NCBI GenBank assembly: GCA_025331445.1
Contig: JAIWNE010000057.1
Location: forward strand, 124,001 to 188,000
DNA length: 64,000 nucleotides
Reading direction: 5' to 3'
Origin: Blakeslea trispora
Lineage: Eukaryota; Mucoromycota; Mucoromycetes; Mucorales; Choanephoraceae
A model generated the notes under the pieces. It made no database searches. It saw nothing but the letters and a program-made list of their open reading frames with translations, and had not been told where the DNA came from. Below, in pieces: positions 34,866 to 48,063 of the stretch; position 1 is the first letter of the stretch; each line of letters opens with the position of its first letter. The translations under genes were made by a program, and so were the position numbers.

Positions 34866-36507
34866 ATGAAGCTCTCACTCTTTGCAGCTTCTGTTGGTTT
34901 GCTTTCTGCAGTTCAAGCTGCTACTGTTGAATTTAAAATTGTGGCTCCTGGCGCTCAATCTGTTCAAGTCAACGTCAATGGCCAGACTACTACACTTAAT
35001 GCACCTTATCCCAATGTTCCTTTTTATAATGGTACCGCGGAAGTTGGTACTTCGAATTCCTACAATTACATTGTGGATGGAAAGCAAGAAGATTTCAACC
35101 GTAGTCTCCCTTCCAACATAGTGGCTACCTACAATGATTTCTTTGCCCGCCCTACCACTATTGGCAGTATTCCCGCTTTACCTCGTCCATTAGACAATGG
35201 AAGAGAATGGACCAAAGCCGACAAAAACCCTGACTTGTTTGATACAAATTATATTCCTAGTATCTTTGTCAATGGAGATGCAGCTGCCATCAACAACCTT
35301 GTCGAAAATGTACCTAAAGATAAAGCAACCGTTGAATTGACTTTTATCGGAAGAGATTATGTTCAGCAATTCCGCAATGTTACATTAGGTATCTCTGGTG
35401 CCGGCAAAAAGAACAACCCAGCTAAGCAATCATGGAGATGGTACCTTTCTGATGGTGATTATATCAACAACCGTAATATCTTTAAGATTCGTCACATGGA
35501 AGAAGATCCTACCCAAATGCGTGAAAAGCTTTATGCCGATATTCTTCGAGCCATGGGCACTTATGCTAACCAAGCCAACATGGTTCGCTACTTTATGAAT
35601 GGTGAAGGATATGGTACTTTTAATATGCTTGAAGATGTTGATAGATATTCTTACATCCGTGCTACATTTTATGGCGGTAACCCTCCTGAACGAATGGGTC
35701 CTGCCTACGATGGTGGCACTGGTGCTAGTTTTAAATACTCAGAAGATCCTGAAGGATATAACGCATTCGAGGCTACTAAAGGCTCTCCTGAAGGTTACCA
35801 ATCTATCGCTCAGTTAGCTAAGGCTTTCCATGACCTTGATCTTCAAAACAATGAAGCCATTCAAGAATTTGAAAAGACATTTGATGTCGATCAATACCTG
35901 CGTTTTATGGTAATGGAATATCTTACTGGTAGCTGGGATGGCTACTGGATGATGCAAACAAATGATGGTGCTTACAAGGACTATGCAGACAACGACAAAT
36001 GGTACTACTTAGGACAGGTAGGCGAGAAATTCAAGTGCGATTTTTTAGCAGAAACTTATTCATGTTATTGTTATTACTCTATAGGACTATGATTGTACTT
36101 TTGGTATCAACTTGGCTCAAGATGTCATGAATCTCTCATACAAAGATTACCCAGAAAAGAATCCCGAAGCTGTCTTCATTAATGGTTTCCTTCAAAACAA
36201 TGACCTTCGCTCTAGATTTGAGACTTATCTTGTAGATACTGTCAAGTCCTTGTTCAACAACAACACTCTCGGAAACCATATTATGGCCTATCGTGAATTT
36301 ATTGCCCCTGATCTCAAGTGGGATCGATCCATTGAACAAAGATCTCCTGGTAAGCTGTTCAATTGGTCCTATGAACAAAGCTACGATAACCTCTTCCAAG
36401 AAGTTGTCAGTCCTATTAAGGGCGAAGGTGGTGCTGCCTATGGTCTTACTGAATGGATTGCAAAGAAAGCCGCAGTCGTCGCCAAGGAATTCAACTTTAC
36501 CTTGTAA
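34866..36507 (+). CDS. COTH: CotH-family secreted protein (Mucorales spore-coat-like/invasin family)
   Basis: Two exons (34866-36017 and 36085-36507) give 524 residues. The signal peptide MKLSLFAASVGLLSAVQA is followed by a beta-rich N-domain and a CotH kinase-like domain. Its features include HMEEDPTQMREKLYADILRAMG, GYGTFNMLEDVDR, and MMQTNDGAYKDYADNDKWYY at about 362-381, the surface segment characteristic of the CotH proteins of Mucorales. The DYDCTFGINL that follows the intron is the DxD-type metal-binding site of CotH kinases. Many N-x-S/T sites suggest glycosylation. Unlike CotH3-type proteins it ends in AKEFNFTL, with no hydrophobic GPI tail, so secretion or wall retention is expected. 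Role in spore wall or host contact is family knowledge, not shown here. Confidence 0.92.
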
Positions 36508-36729
36508 ATCAATATTTAATGTTAATACCTTATACACCCTATCACTTAAAAAAAAGAAAGTAATCTTGTAATAAACTCGCATATTCTCCTTTTCAAAAAG
36601 TTGCAGAAATTCATGCAAATGAGGTAACTAAAGAAACGACTCTCCAGTAAGCTGCAAGAGCTGTCTTTTAGGAGTTGTATGGTTTTGAACTTCTTTATGA
36701 TCTACAAGCTTTATTTTTCATGTCTATAA

Positions 36730-37766
36730 TTACTCGTCATCTTCGTCATTTGTAACTGAATTGTCAGTCTTCTTTCGCTTCACTTTCTTTCCCATCTTTG
36801 CCTTCAAGTCTTCCAATTTTCGTTTTTGAGATCCTTTGATGCTGTTCTGAATTTCACCGTCCATGACTTCTTTTCGAACAAAAACATAGCGTTTAGGCTC
36901 GGATGAAACGATTTCAGCATTTGCATTTTTGCTTAATCCTTCCCTAAAGCCTATTGTGCGACGATGTTCATATCCAGGAAAATCCTCGACATAAAAAGGA
37001 GATGTGCTCTTTACAGCCAGCTCTCCTTTAGCTTTCACCAAACTTTTAATAGCCCACAAATTGTAAGGCTTGCTTGTTTTTAAGGTGATATGGATTTCAC
37101 CTTCAGGTGCAGGCTCATCATCTGATATCCGTGAGTTTTCCTCTGTATTAGGGAATTGGTATCCTACTGTTGTCAGAAGAGGAGTGGCAGCATCCAAAAA
37201 TCCATTCAGCAATTTTTGGTTGGCAATGACATTTCTGTCTTGATCTTTGATACCAGCACCTGCATAGTATGATTAGAGCCAATAGACAAACTGAACCTAT
37301 TGTTTTACTTACCAACATGAGGGAAGTTGAAAACAATCTTTGTATATTTTTTGCTCTTGATTTCTTTAGAGAAGTCGGTGGCATCGATACCAAACAAGAC
37401 TGTACCGCCAAATTCACGTACAAGTTCGATATTCTCTTTAGCCTCCTCGCTATATTTCTCATAGAGTACGTCTTCTGAGTCATAGCAGGTGGCTACTAAA
37501 TGTTCTGCACCTTCCTCCAAATAGTTCTCGCATAAAGATCGAGCAAACGAGAAGTTGCCTTCACCAACAAGTAGAATTCTATCTTTAGAGTTATACTGAG
37601 GTCGAACATGAGATGTTTTAGGTGCATTCTTGATTTGGCTTTTTTTTGCTCTTTCGACATTCTCGGCATGAGCATTGGCTCTTCTCTCCCGCTCTTGTCT
37701 CTTGTCTACCTTCGTAAGTAGACGGCCGAGAGCATTAGCCAACTTCTTTCTCTTCAACTTTCCCAT
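36730..37766 (-). CDS. BMT5: 25S rRNA (uridine-N3)-methyltransferase, BMT5 family
   Basis: Two exons (37766-37313 and 37259-36730) give 327 residues. A basic N-terminal extension, probably nucleolar targeting, precedes the Rossmann-like SAM domain with ILLVGEGNFSFARSL (about residues 64-78), ATCYDSE, and the catalytic-region strand IVFNFPHVG where the intron falls. The C-terminus is Lys-rich and acidic (KKVKRKKTDN...DEDDE). This order defines DUF2431/BMT5, which methylates U2634 of yeast 25S rRNA during large-subunit assembly. Human FDXACB1 shares the domain. It converges with the CotH gene at a distance of about 220 bases. Confidence 0.9.
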
Positions 37767-37966
37767 TATATGTGATCAAGAACTGTAGCAGAAAAAAAAA
37801 TGCACAAAAAGAATATGCCGCATGAATTTGAAGAACACAAGCCACATTAAAAGCTTACAATGCATTTAAAAGAAAAAAAAAAATAGACTTTACGTTTGCT
37901 TGAACTCCAAGGAATCATTGCAAAACTATGCATGCATTTCGTTTTATTTCAGGCGCCCAAGTATGC

Positions 37967-40900
37967 TTATTTCCTGACAAGTATAGGCTTAGGTATGTTC
38001 AACAATGCATACAGCTTGTCCCGTTCTGCTTTGATTTGTTCCAAAGGTTGTGTCCTATGATATCCATGATTGTTAATTTCTTCACTAGCTTACTACCCTA
38101 GCCTTTCTTATATATTACCAATCTGTGCCTGTGATTATTCCGATAGCTTCCATCATATCTTCACTTTCATCTGCTTCTTCAGATACAGAAAGCTGGGTAA
38201 ACAGTTGATCCGAGGTCTCAATTCGAATCTGAAAAAAGTTGATTAGTACAGAAAGAGAACATTTGAGTTGGAAGATCTTACTCTAGGGAATGCGTGTACA
38301 AGATAAGTTAGAAGCTGCTGAAGTGCTTTCGTTCTAACCTGTTGACCTTCTACAGAAATCAAGCCAACATAAACTTTGATAGAGGCTAGTAATTTACGAA
38401 TATTCTTGCTCTTGAAATTTTCTCTCTTTGTTAAATTGAACAATTTGAGGTGCCTAGATTTGAACTATTAGTCCCCAAAGATGAAAAATCGATCAAAAAG
38501 GTACACTACAAGCTTTCTTTTGTGATTTTCAACAATATTCCAGATTCATATAACAAACCAATGACATCCAAAAGAGGAATAGTCACTCTATCTTGCTTTT
38601 CATATTGGCTCATCATATCAGACAAGGTCCTGAACATTACTTCTAAGGACAGACTTGCAGGCTCTGTAATAGGCAAGCTGTTCATATATTCAATCAAACA
38701 TGTGCTAGAGTGACGAACCTATGCATCTTGAAATAAGCCTCTCATTTTGCCTTTGTATGTTTTCAAATAATTTACCAATGACTCAGTCAGACCACCAGCA
38801 CTTGCAATAAGGCCACTAAGTAATTCAAACCGGTATTCAGGAATAGTCAAAATATGAACCATCACGGGGTATAAGTCTGAAGGAGTTGACCAAGAGAGAT
38901 CTCTAAAACAGTCATTTTTGTTCAGAAAAAAAAAAGTGTACTTCCAAACTATGGCATTTCCTTTACCTCCTGATATAAGTTCGTAAACAATCTTGACCTG
39001 GATATTGAAGATGTTCGCTAGAGAGGATAAGATGACATAGTACTTTGCCTGCGTTTGCCCTGACTTTGTCTATGCGTTCAACACTTTGCTTGAGTATAGC
39101 GGCAATAAATTGAGAGGTATCATTGACTGACAAGTAAGGCTTTTCCTGACTTTGGAAGTCTAATCTCGAAATATGTGGAAGTATATAATCCACAAGATCC
39201 ATAGTTGCTGTACGAACCCAGGAGCCTACATCTCCACGTTGATCTGTACTGTAATCCTTAAAGCAGTTGTGCAATGTTTGTAAAATCAGTTGGAAATCAT
39301 CAAATGAAATGACTGATAAAAAAAAGCTAAATAAATAAAGGGAGATCTCTTTTTTTCATTGTCTTTATATTACCTGTCTTCAAATGATCTCCTAAGCGTA
39401 GCAAAAGATTGTTTAAGCCGATCACCGCGTTTCGTTTCGCTTCAGCATCATTCAAGTTGTGATTTTCCTATTGTTTTGCCTTTCAGAATTCACATGTTTA
39501 CCCTATCATTTGTCAGTGATATTCTACCTGATACTGAGACCCTTTGCAAAGCTGAAGAACAACATTGTGTAGACCTTCGGGATAAACACGATAATCAATT
39601 GTTCCTAACGCAAGCGCATAACCACGTCGGCTGTAATAGTTGATGTTCTGCGAGTCTATCTTCTTTAAAGCCATCTCTAGTTCTTCCTTCTTAAAACCAT
39701 AGGCTTCTGTCACTGAGCCAAAAGCAAGCACAGCAAATTCCTGAACTGATTCCTCCTTACGCTCCAGCGAAGTATGGATCACCTTTTTCCAAACTAGCAA
39801 TGTATTATCAGAAACTTTGAGTTGAGTTTGAGAAAGACAAGTCGTAAGATGACATGCAGCTTCACGGATGTGCTCGGATCCAAATGTAGTCAGTGACTTC
39901 GGTGGTATCTGATTGACAGTAGATTCCAATAGAGGTGTTAGTTGATAGTATTGCTCGGTAATCTCCGGTTGCTGCTGATTATAAAGAGCAAGCGAGATTT
40001 CAGCAATCGCTAATAGAGCACCATGAGATACTTGCATATCTTTGTTGTAAGCTTCAGGAATCAAGGTGGGAAGAACAGTTTGAGCAAAATAAGCTGGGTC
40101 CAAAGCTACCAAATTATACAATGCTTTGGAGGCCAAGATTCGCATGGCCTTATCCCAATGCTTTGAAGTAACCAAAGTCAAATGCTGAATCAAATGATAA
40201 CGATACTCATCAAACCTAATTTCAATACACAATAAATATTACAAACAAACCGTCGAAAACACATCCAGTAGTATACCTGGCAATATCTGCTGAAATGTTT
40301 AAGAAAGCATTGTTTCTGTTTCCAAGTGAAAAGTAGTCAGCTTTCTGAATAATCTCAATGCCATGAGGAAAGATGCCTTGACGTCCCACATTTTCTTGAA
40401 AAGCAGCACTACTTGCACGACGTACATTGATCTCTCTATCAAACATGGAAACAACGACTAAATTTTGAGCAATCTCTGTTACAAATGGCTGAATGATTTC
40501 AGGAGCATACGCTCTAGCAAAAGCCCAGCAAACATAACAACAAGCATCTCTGACATGAGCACCAATTGAATGAGAGCCACGCTTCAGATCGAATTTAAGG
40601 CCCCTCAGAATCCAGGGCATGGTTTCTTCAAGACGGTCAGGAAGAAGCAAGCCACGTCGAGCAAGCTCAGCAATAGCCAATGAGGCACCATGCCAAGTAT
40701 GATCTGAGACAGCAGATAGATTTAGCGACCCATCCGTCTTATTTATCAGTGTGTTCTCTTCAAACAATTCTAATAAGGAGCCAACAACATCCTCAGCCAA
40801 TTCTTGAGGTAAACGCTGGGTAATACGACCAATACCTTTGGCAGCTGACCATCGAACGATGGTGTCTTTATCTCTGAGCCCGTTAAGCAAAATTTCAATG

Positions 40901-42118
40901 ACAACTTCTAAACTGTCAGAGATTTCCTCGTCCTCTTCTTCTTCTGTTTCGTATTCGGGATTCTTTTGAATGACATTGTGATTTGAGATCAAGTTGTTAT
41001 CTTTTTCGCTATTCTCAAGGTTTTGCTTCAAGGATCGATTGCCTCGTTTATATCTCCATGCAGCAATTTTAGGCTTTAGATAACATAAACCAACACGCTG
41101 AGTCAGTTTTGTACGAAGCTTACGGATCAATGAGTTGTTGGCATAATCATCAAAGAATGGCATTGTCAACAAAGGCATGATGGAATCATCTAATGTGGGA
41201 AGCAATACTGATCGAGGCGAAAGTTGATAGGTGATACATAAGCTTTGAAGAACACCTGTCGTCTTATAAAAAATGAGCCGAGTTGAAAAGATCCTTTCTA
41301 GTCTACAATACCTCAAATACATCAGCATCGGATCCCAACCTCTGCTTAGCCCATTCAATATAAGGAACTAAGAACTGATTACACAAGTCCTGACGAGATA
41401 ATAACCGAGCAATCAAAAGGCTGGCACCATCTCGCTCTTTACCAGTTGAACACAAGTAGGATTTACAAAGATGAAGCATCTTCTCGATCAATGACTCCTC
41501 TTGTTGACCGCTATCAATTCGTTTCAAATCAAAAGGAATCATACAAATCAAAGACAGCCAGATAAAACAAACATATCTTGCTTCCCACAAGTCTGTTCTT
41601 TTGGCGTCAATGCCTAAAAGATATTCAAACACAGGCTCTAAATCAGTCACTTCATGCGACATGAATTTCACTTTGCAACAGGATAAGTCTAAAATCGACA
41701 TGTTTGGTGTTCGTTTTTTTTTACCAATAGTCTTGTATCCTCTTGTCTTTGTTAGAAGGTACATGAAGCGAAACAACAAGTTCGTTGCCTCGGCAGGTTG
41801 TTCTTTATCCTCGATGTTGTGTCGAAGCCTTTTCATGACTGGCTCTATCATACTTTCTAGACTGGGATCAAGCAGATGAGCTTGTTCCTGATAGGAGTCG
41901 AGCTAAAATAAAACTTGATGAGGTTGACTAAAACTTTTTTTTGACTGCCATAGTATGCTGCTTACAATAGCAGCTATTTGGTCAAGTGCCTCCGATGCTG
42001 CTTTCATTTGTTGATTTTGAGTAAGGATCTCGACTAGGCCAAGGAATTCTTCTCTGTGCTCAAAATGAGATCGTTGAGAAGCACATACTGTCTCTTCAAT
42101 CAGTAGATCTTCTTCCAT
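37967..42118 (-). CDS. TBCD: Tubulin-specific chaperone D (cofactor D)
   Basis: A many-exon gene of roughly 1,150-1,200 residues, made of HEAT/armadillo repeats. TBCD binds beta-tubulin and, with cofactors C and E, assembles alpha/beta dimers; yeast Cin1 and fission yeast Alp1 are orthologues. Diagnostic segments are LLTKTRGYKTI..KFMSHEVTDLEP, WEARYVCFIWLSLICMIPFDL near residues 150-200, and the repeat VRWSAAKGIGRITQRLPQELAEDVV in the middle. The C-terminus ...KAERDKLYALLNIPKP fits the family end. The start is ATG 42118 (MEEDLLIEETVC). One intron (41724-41671, 54 nt) is a multiple of three and has no stop, so it could be retained without breaking the frame. Exon ends in 38.2-39.4 kb are the least certain part of my model. 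Confidence 0.88.
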
Positions 42119-42232
42119 TGTATAAGGTCTTCAAAGAAGAAACGTAAAGCAACACGAGGAGGGTTATTTAAATAAAAAAAAAAAGTCAGTTGGTTTTCAA
42201 TAGCCGCGTTTACTTCCATTATTGGATTCAAC

Positions 42233-43652
42233 ATGTACATTGAAAAGACGATCACTTCTCATCAGCGCCATTCATTTTTCGACTTACAAAGAGCAGCTAT
42301 TATCAGGGAGACTCCTTCTGTGCGATTGAGGAAGGCAGCTCAAGAGGGCAATATTGCAGCAGTGAAGCGACTTTTAAAAAAAGTCAGTAACATTCAGAAT
42401 CCTGATCCTAAAACTGGATAGTAAGACAAGACCTGAAAAACTAAAAAAAGACCAAGAAAAACTCATTTGCTTGATATAGCACTACCATGATGTATGCCAC
42501 AAGATATGGACATGTTGAATTGGTTGAATTGTTGCTTGAGCAAGGACACGAAGAAGAAGTTATTTCTATGGTAACTAATTTATTTCAGGTACTCTACCGA
42601 AGGAGACTGACTCAATTCAGGATAATGAAGGCATTACTGTTCTTATGCTAGCAGCAATGTATAACTACGAAGAAGTAAGTCCTTTAGATTTCAACTATGT
42701 GGCCTGTGCCTGATCTTTTCTTTCTTGGCTTTAGATATTTTTTCTATATGTTAGTAGATACCCAGAGTGTATTCATGCAATCAGTAAAAATGGCTGGACT
42801 GCTTTGTTTTATGCTGCACAAAATGGAAATGCAAATCTTGTTAGTGTAAGTTCATTCTTACTTCTTTATGTGAGCATGATTCTTGATGATGACATTTTCT
42901 TTAGTATCTATTGTCAATATCAGCAGATTTTGATCATGTCGATAATGATGGCAATTCAGCTCTTCATCATGCTTCTGCTTGGGGCCACATTACAGTGATG
43001 GATTTATTAGTAGTAAGCTATTTTTTTTGACTCTGACTTTGAACTGAACATGAGCGCTTATGCCTCTGTCTTCACTTGTGTTTGATTTAGTCAGAAGGAT
43101 GCAATGTGGACTTGAAAAATAATGAGCATTCGACTGCATATGACTATGCTTACAGTACTGTTGTTCAGGAACATCTAAAAGGTAGTATAATTATCTTTTT
43201 CTCTCTCTCTTTTTTTTTGTATCGCTTAATAACTGCATTTTTATGAATACAAAGAAATATCACAGATTCCTTTTAATGATGATTCTACACTTTCGGCAGC
43301 CTCTTCGCAAAGACAGCATAGCATAACCAATGGCCCTTATTCATCTTCTTATTCAAGCACAAATGGTCACTTGGGATTAAGCAACATGACTTTCTCTCGA
43401 GGCCCCTCCTATGGAAATGCTAGTAATATTATGATAGGACATGAAGGCCCAGTGCCTCGTGCATCTACCTCCTCTTCATCTCTAGTTATTCCCTCAACTA
43501 CTTCAGGAAATGTGAATAATAGCAGCAATGCAATGACTAGTTCTCGAGGATCACTCCAGCAGAGCGGAAGCCCATGTTCTATCTCAGAGTTAGAGAGAAG
43601 AAGAGCAAGCAGCTTCAGCGACGCAAGACCAAAGGGACATCGTCCTAACTAA
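42233..43652 (+). CDS. Ankyrin-repeat protein
   Basis: Seven exons (42233-42420, 42480-42570, 42621-42674, 42735-42845, 42905-43012, 43091-43181, 43255-43652) give 346 residues. Five ankyrin repeats occupy about residues 25-205: LRKAAQEGNIAAVKRLL, GYTTMMYATRYGHVELVELLL, GITVLMLAAMYNYEE, GWTALFYAAQNGNANLV and GNSALHHASAWGHITVMDLL. The remaining 140 residues are Ser/Gly/Asn-rich and probably disordered, ending near SISELERRRASSFSDARPKG with an Arg-x-x-Ser site that a basophilic kinase could use. Ankyrin repeats bind proteins; I cannot name a partner. The gene shares a short divergent promoter with TBCD (115 bases between ATGs). Confidence 0.85.
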
Positions 43653-44228
43653 AGAATAAATCCAGATAAAAAAAGCTGTACAGACCGTAAGCTTCTTTAT
43701 ATAAACAAGGAAATGTGTGCTTATCTAATTTTTTGAGCCTGATATCTACCTTGAGAAAACCGCTCAATGCAAGACTTGAAAAAGGATTCCACGTGCAATA
43801 AACATGACTCTATATTTAGACTTTTTGATGGACTATGTTGATTTGAGGAGTGAATCAAGACTTTTGAATAGGTTCAGATACATTTGCTATATTTCCTAAA
43901 TTATAGGGTAGGATGAGATCTTCTAATTGAGCTTTTTAATATTAAGTATCTAATTGTTCAATTTCCAAGGAATTGGTTAAAGGGGATAAGGTTTGCCGTC
44001 AAACGATAAAAAAAAAGGGAGTTATCTTCACATATACCCTTTCTCCTTTAATCACATTAAAGTTGAGTTTTCATTTCTTTAAAGTTTTATTATACCATTG
44101 GCTCTGTACCATAGGATCTTTATGTTAATTTTCTTTTCTCTAATTTACATAGGCTTGGTAACCAAAGAAACCAAACAAGGGGGAGAGAAAATTTTCTCGC
44201 TGAATCTAATATACACAAATAACAAGGA
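43653..44228. other. Convergent 3' flanks of the ankyrin and TBC genes
   Basis: No gene seen; AT-rich with a short poly-A at 44010-44017. Confidence 0.5.
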
Positions 44229-45976
44229 CTAGTTTGGGAAAGAATCTCTCTGTTGTTTTCGATTCCGGAATAAATCACGCTTTTGTTGAATTTCGTGGTT
44301 GCTCAAGTCGAATACCATTTGGTTTTTGAGAGAAAATATACACTAAAAAAGACATTGATTAGCTCTTTTCTTTCCTTGCATTTTTATATTCGCATTTCAA
44401 TATCAAGTACCTTCATGAATTTGTCGCAGTCAATCATACGCCTGGGCATGTTTTGGAGTACCTGAAGTGCTTCAATTGAATCTTCAGCCTGTAAGATACG
44501 TTGTTCATTCAACTTCAGTATAGTCAAGGCAGCTTGATAGATGATTTTAAATCCATCTCCACTACAAATACTCATGAGTTCACTTGTCTTTTAAAGATAA
44601 AATGATGAATAAGTAAAGACTTTGATGAATACTAACATGAAAAAACAATCCCAAATTCGAAGTACTGTTTCCACGGGCAGGATATTGATATACATAGTAA
44701 GGAACCAATGGGTTGTAGTCAAGGTAATGGCTGAAAAGTTGTCTTGCTCTTTTTGCTCACACTCCCAGAAACACCGCTTTTCTGAAATCTTTGACCACAT
44801 GGCCGGCATATGATCGTAAATGAGGTTCATCAAAACAATTTGCTCAATCTGAGCTCCCTGCATTGTTGTATCAAACATCCCTTTTGGAAAATAATCTTCT
44901 ACTATAGTGACAAGCATCCAAAAGACTTCTTCTTCAGTATCATAAAATAGAAGCAGAAACCCTGCTAGAAAATTTAACGATTGACAATAACCAATTTCAG
45001 GTAAATAGTGACTGAAGGCAGACAATACATGCTTCAGCATCTCAATGCGGCATGAATTGTCTTGAGCAAAATGGCTATTGTTAGGAAATGTTCTGTAAAG
45101 GTCTTTTCGAATAGAATCCATAGCTTTCTCGATGAGTTTAGGATTTTCTTGTATTTTGTCAAGCAATGACTGATAGACATGAGTATTATTACTCATTTTT
45201 GCTTCAGCGCCGCTATAATGCATCCAAGCCTAATAGATGAAATTAAGCATACTACTCTTTTTCATATCTGAGACAGGTTTATCTTACCTTCGCTCTATAT
45301 TTATGTGGAAGACCACCTCTAACATAGCTTGTCACTTTAGAAATAAGAAGCGTTTAGTTTTGCTCTACAGACACATCCAAGTCCAAAACCAGCCCATACT
45401 TACAATCAGGACATAGTTCAGGCCATTGAGATCCATTGCTCTCCAATAATCTCTGCCACCTTTTCAGCTGTTTTTGTTGAACCTTTTCATATCTCTTTTC
45501 AAACTCGTACAGCTTCTCTGAATCAATCCAACCAGCAGGACGTTTGAACCCATATCTATCTCTGCACATACAAGCAAGGGATACATCATTAAACTATTAA
45601 TTCAAGCAATTAACCTCACTTTATCGTACCTTTCGTTGATTGGGCTTGCTTCAACATGATCATGTATAGTAATAGATGAGGCTACAGAATTCGATCGATA
45701 CTTTGAAGAAAACCTGCTACTGTATAAAGTCGAACTGACTGAGAAACTGTCTTCGTTATCCGATTCGGTGTACACGCTGAATAACCGGTTGTTTTCTTGC
45801 TCCTGATAACCAGTTACATGAGGATTATTTGACACTAAATATTGATGATAATCTTGCTGGTGCTTTACTGATGACAGTAATAAGTTCTCAAAAGCATTTT
45901 GAATTGACTTTTGTTGTTGAGCCATTCGTATCTTATCGGCTTCGTTATCTGTGTGATAAAGCTCAAAAAGAGTCAT
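44229..45976 (-). CDS. TBC-domain Rab GTPase-activating protein
   Basis: Exons from ATG 45976 to a stop at 44229 give about 500 residues. The N-terminus is Gln/Ser-rich; a DRYGFKRPAGWIDSEKL segment then precedes the TBC domain. GLPHKYRAKAWMHYSG is motif A, IRKDLYRTFPNN supplies the arginine finger (IxxDxxR), and GYCQSLNFLAGFLLL supplies the glutamine finger (YxQ), so the dual-finger mechanism is intact. WDCFFMLVF closes the core. The final exon (about 44325-44229) joins KFMK to CIFSLKNQ, inferred from splice sites. The protein should accelerate GTP hydrolysis on a Rab in membrane traffic; which Rab cannot be told. It resembles Gyp/TBC1D proteins with a short N-terminal region. Confidence 0.87.
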
Positions 45977-48063
45977 GATAAATGTGTGTGGTTGTTCGAT
46001 TTAAGAATAAGAAAGAAGAGTTGAAAAAAGTGAGAGACTAAAAGAAACATGAAAATCCAAATCCAGCCAAGGGCTTTATATAATAACCATAGTCTGATAT
46101 TATATATAGAACTAGAGCTGATTTTTCTTATATTAAAGGAGGTATTCTTCGCAATTGCTTCAATGAATTTTCTTACCTCCTTAGTCTGTATTACATAGAA
46201 GACATGCGATCCTTATAGTAGTAAACTTCTACCCTCCTTCTTGACAAATGTTTGAGTTTTAATTATTAGTTTTTTCTTTTTAAGTTGATATAATATTAAT
46301 ACTTAAAACTATTATAGTCATATTATCTGGTCTTGGGCTTTTCGAAACAATGATAAACGGATAGTCAGTATGTGTCAGAAAAGTCTGTTTTATGATTTTC
46401 TTTCCTTAGTTGAAAAGCACTCCCTCCAATTTATACCTCAATAAGATGTCAAACGAAAACATCTTGATTTAGATAGCACTTGAAGTGTTCCGTTTCACCA
46501 AAAGGAGTAATCGGACTACATAAGAAGCTATGTATTGACAGTTAATTGAGTAGTTTCTAAATGAATTCCTATTCTTGCAACCCTGGTGTTTTGTAATATC
46601 AATTTTCCTGAAACCAATAAGTTCTACTTAGGTGTTCTGGAACCATAGGTTTAGGGCCACAATTTTTTTTTCTACCTAGGGATGCTTCTATATAAAAAAA
46701 AAAAGCATTCATAACTTACTTTATATTTAATTGTTTTGTACAAAACTTTACCTTGAGAAACTCTACAGCCTCAACTGCAGAAAGCGAGCAATAAGAACCA
46801 GTGGGCTCACCAACTAATAGGAAGTTCCTAAACGGTATAGACCATCCACCACAATAATCGCTTTGAAGGCAGAAAAGGGTGCATGAAAAAAGCTGCGTAA
46901 AAGCTTCAAATTGAATGTTCTAAAACAATCAATCCAAGCTTTGTCAGTTGATTTAGAACAGAAAGAAGAAGATGTTCATGCCAATTTAACAATTGTAGTA
47001 CTTTCTCCCAACTATGTATGTTTAGGACGCTTATAAATCTTTGACTTGATATTTGAAAAGATGAATGACAACTGAAAAGCTGGTTTTTTCTTGACAAGGT
47101 CTAATTTTACGGATTATCTTAAAAAAAAAAAGATCAGCAATTGTTACGAGCCAAAAGAATAGCACACACACACATGGTATTATTCAAGTTAAAACTCTCT
47201 GTCATTCGCTTCAAACTTTCTCAACGCTCATAAAAGGACCTCCTCCCACAAGATGGATGACTTATTTTCATCCTCTATCATCGAATATAGGTAATACTTT
47301 AAAAAAAAACGCTTCACATAGATGTATCATTTCCCCTTGATTCATTTGGTAATGTTGCTTACAGTTCAAAAAAGGCATTTAGATAAGACCATTTATTGTG
47401 GTGATCATAACAGTAAAAAGGCAGTCGTCAAGTCCAGTTAGGAATTAGTGTAGCAGTGTGGCTCAGTGAGCAAGCCCACAGTTGTTTTCAGGGCCACAAA
47501 ATCACCAGCCGCACCCTCCATCTCTTTCGCCTTTTTACCTTTTAAAGTGTTTCCAAATAAAGTAAAATTTGAACCGGAAAAATAAACGGCAGTTATCAAC
47601 CGAATGTCAAACTAACGGAAAATCTCGTTGTTTGTTTGACTCATTGGCTATCAAACACTTTTTTACTAATATCCTGATTAAGCATCTTGGCTTGAAATTT
47701 ATCATAAGAAAAATCAATGAACTAAGCAACTTGATTTCCTTCTGATGAATCACTACTTAACTACAGCATAGTCATGTACAATTTGTTGCTCTTATTCTAA
47801 TGCGCAAGCTATTCTCATCTAGCATTCCAAATTCATTCATATGAAGATGCTTTGACCTTTGTAAATGGTTAATTTGATAGAAATCCCTTTCAAGTTGATA
47901 AAGCAGCAAAAAAAAAAGAAAAATCGTCATTCTCGACAAGAGAATACGTAATTTGCTCGATTAGGAAACAGGAAAGAGTAAGATGGACGGGGTTGAAATA
48001 TAAACATCAAAACCCAACTCTTATTTTTTCTTTCTTTTTTTTTTTAAATAATCTTTTTCAATT
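45977..48063. other. Intergenic, 2.1 kb without a supported gene
   Basis: Contains AT-rich sequence, an A-run at 46689-46704, a CA repeat at 47165-47173 and a TATAAA-like motif at about 47996 before the hydrolase gene. A short potential start (MDDLFSSSIIEY at 47252) and a tRNA-box-A-like string at 47458 were examined and not accepted. Confidence 0.45.

Noticed and set aside
47252..47400. Possible short spliced gene starting MDDLFSSSIIEY
   Set aside because: The only joining I can make ends after about 18 codons; no homologue is recognised.
47458..47520. tRNA-like string (GTGGCTCAGTGAGC) resembling box A
   Set aside because: No box B and no cloverleaf or acceptor stem can be drawn.
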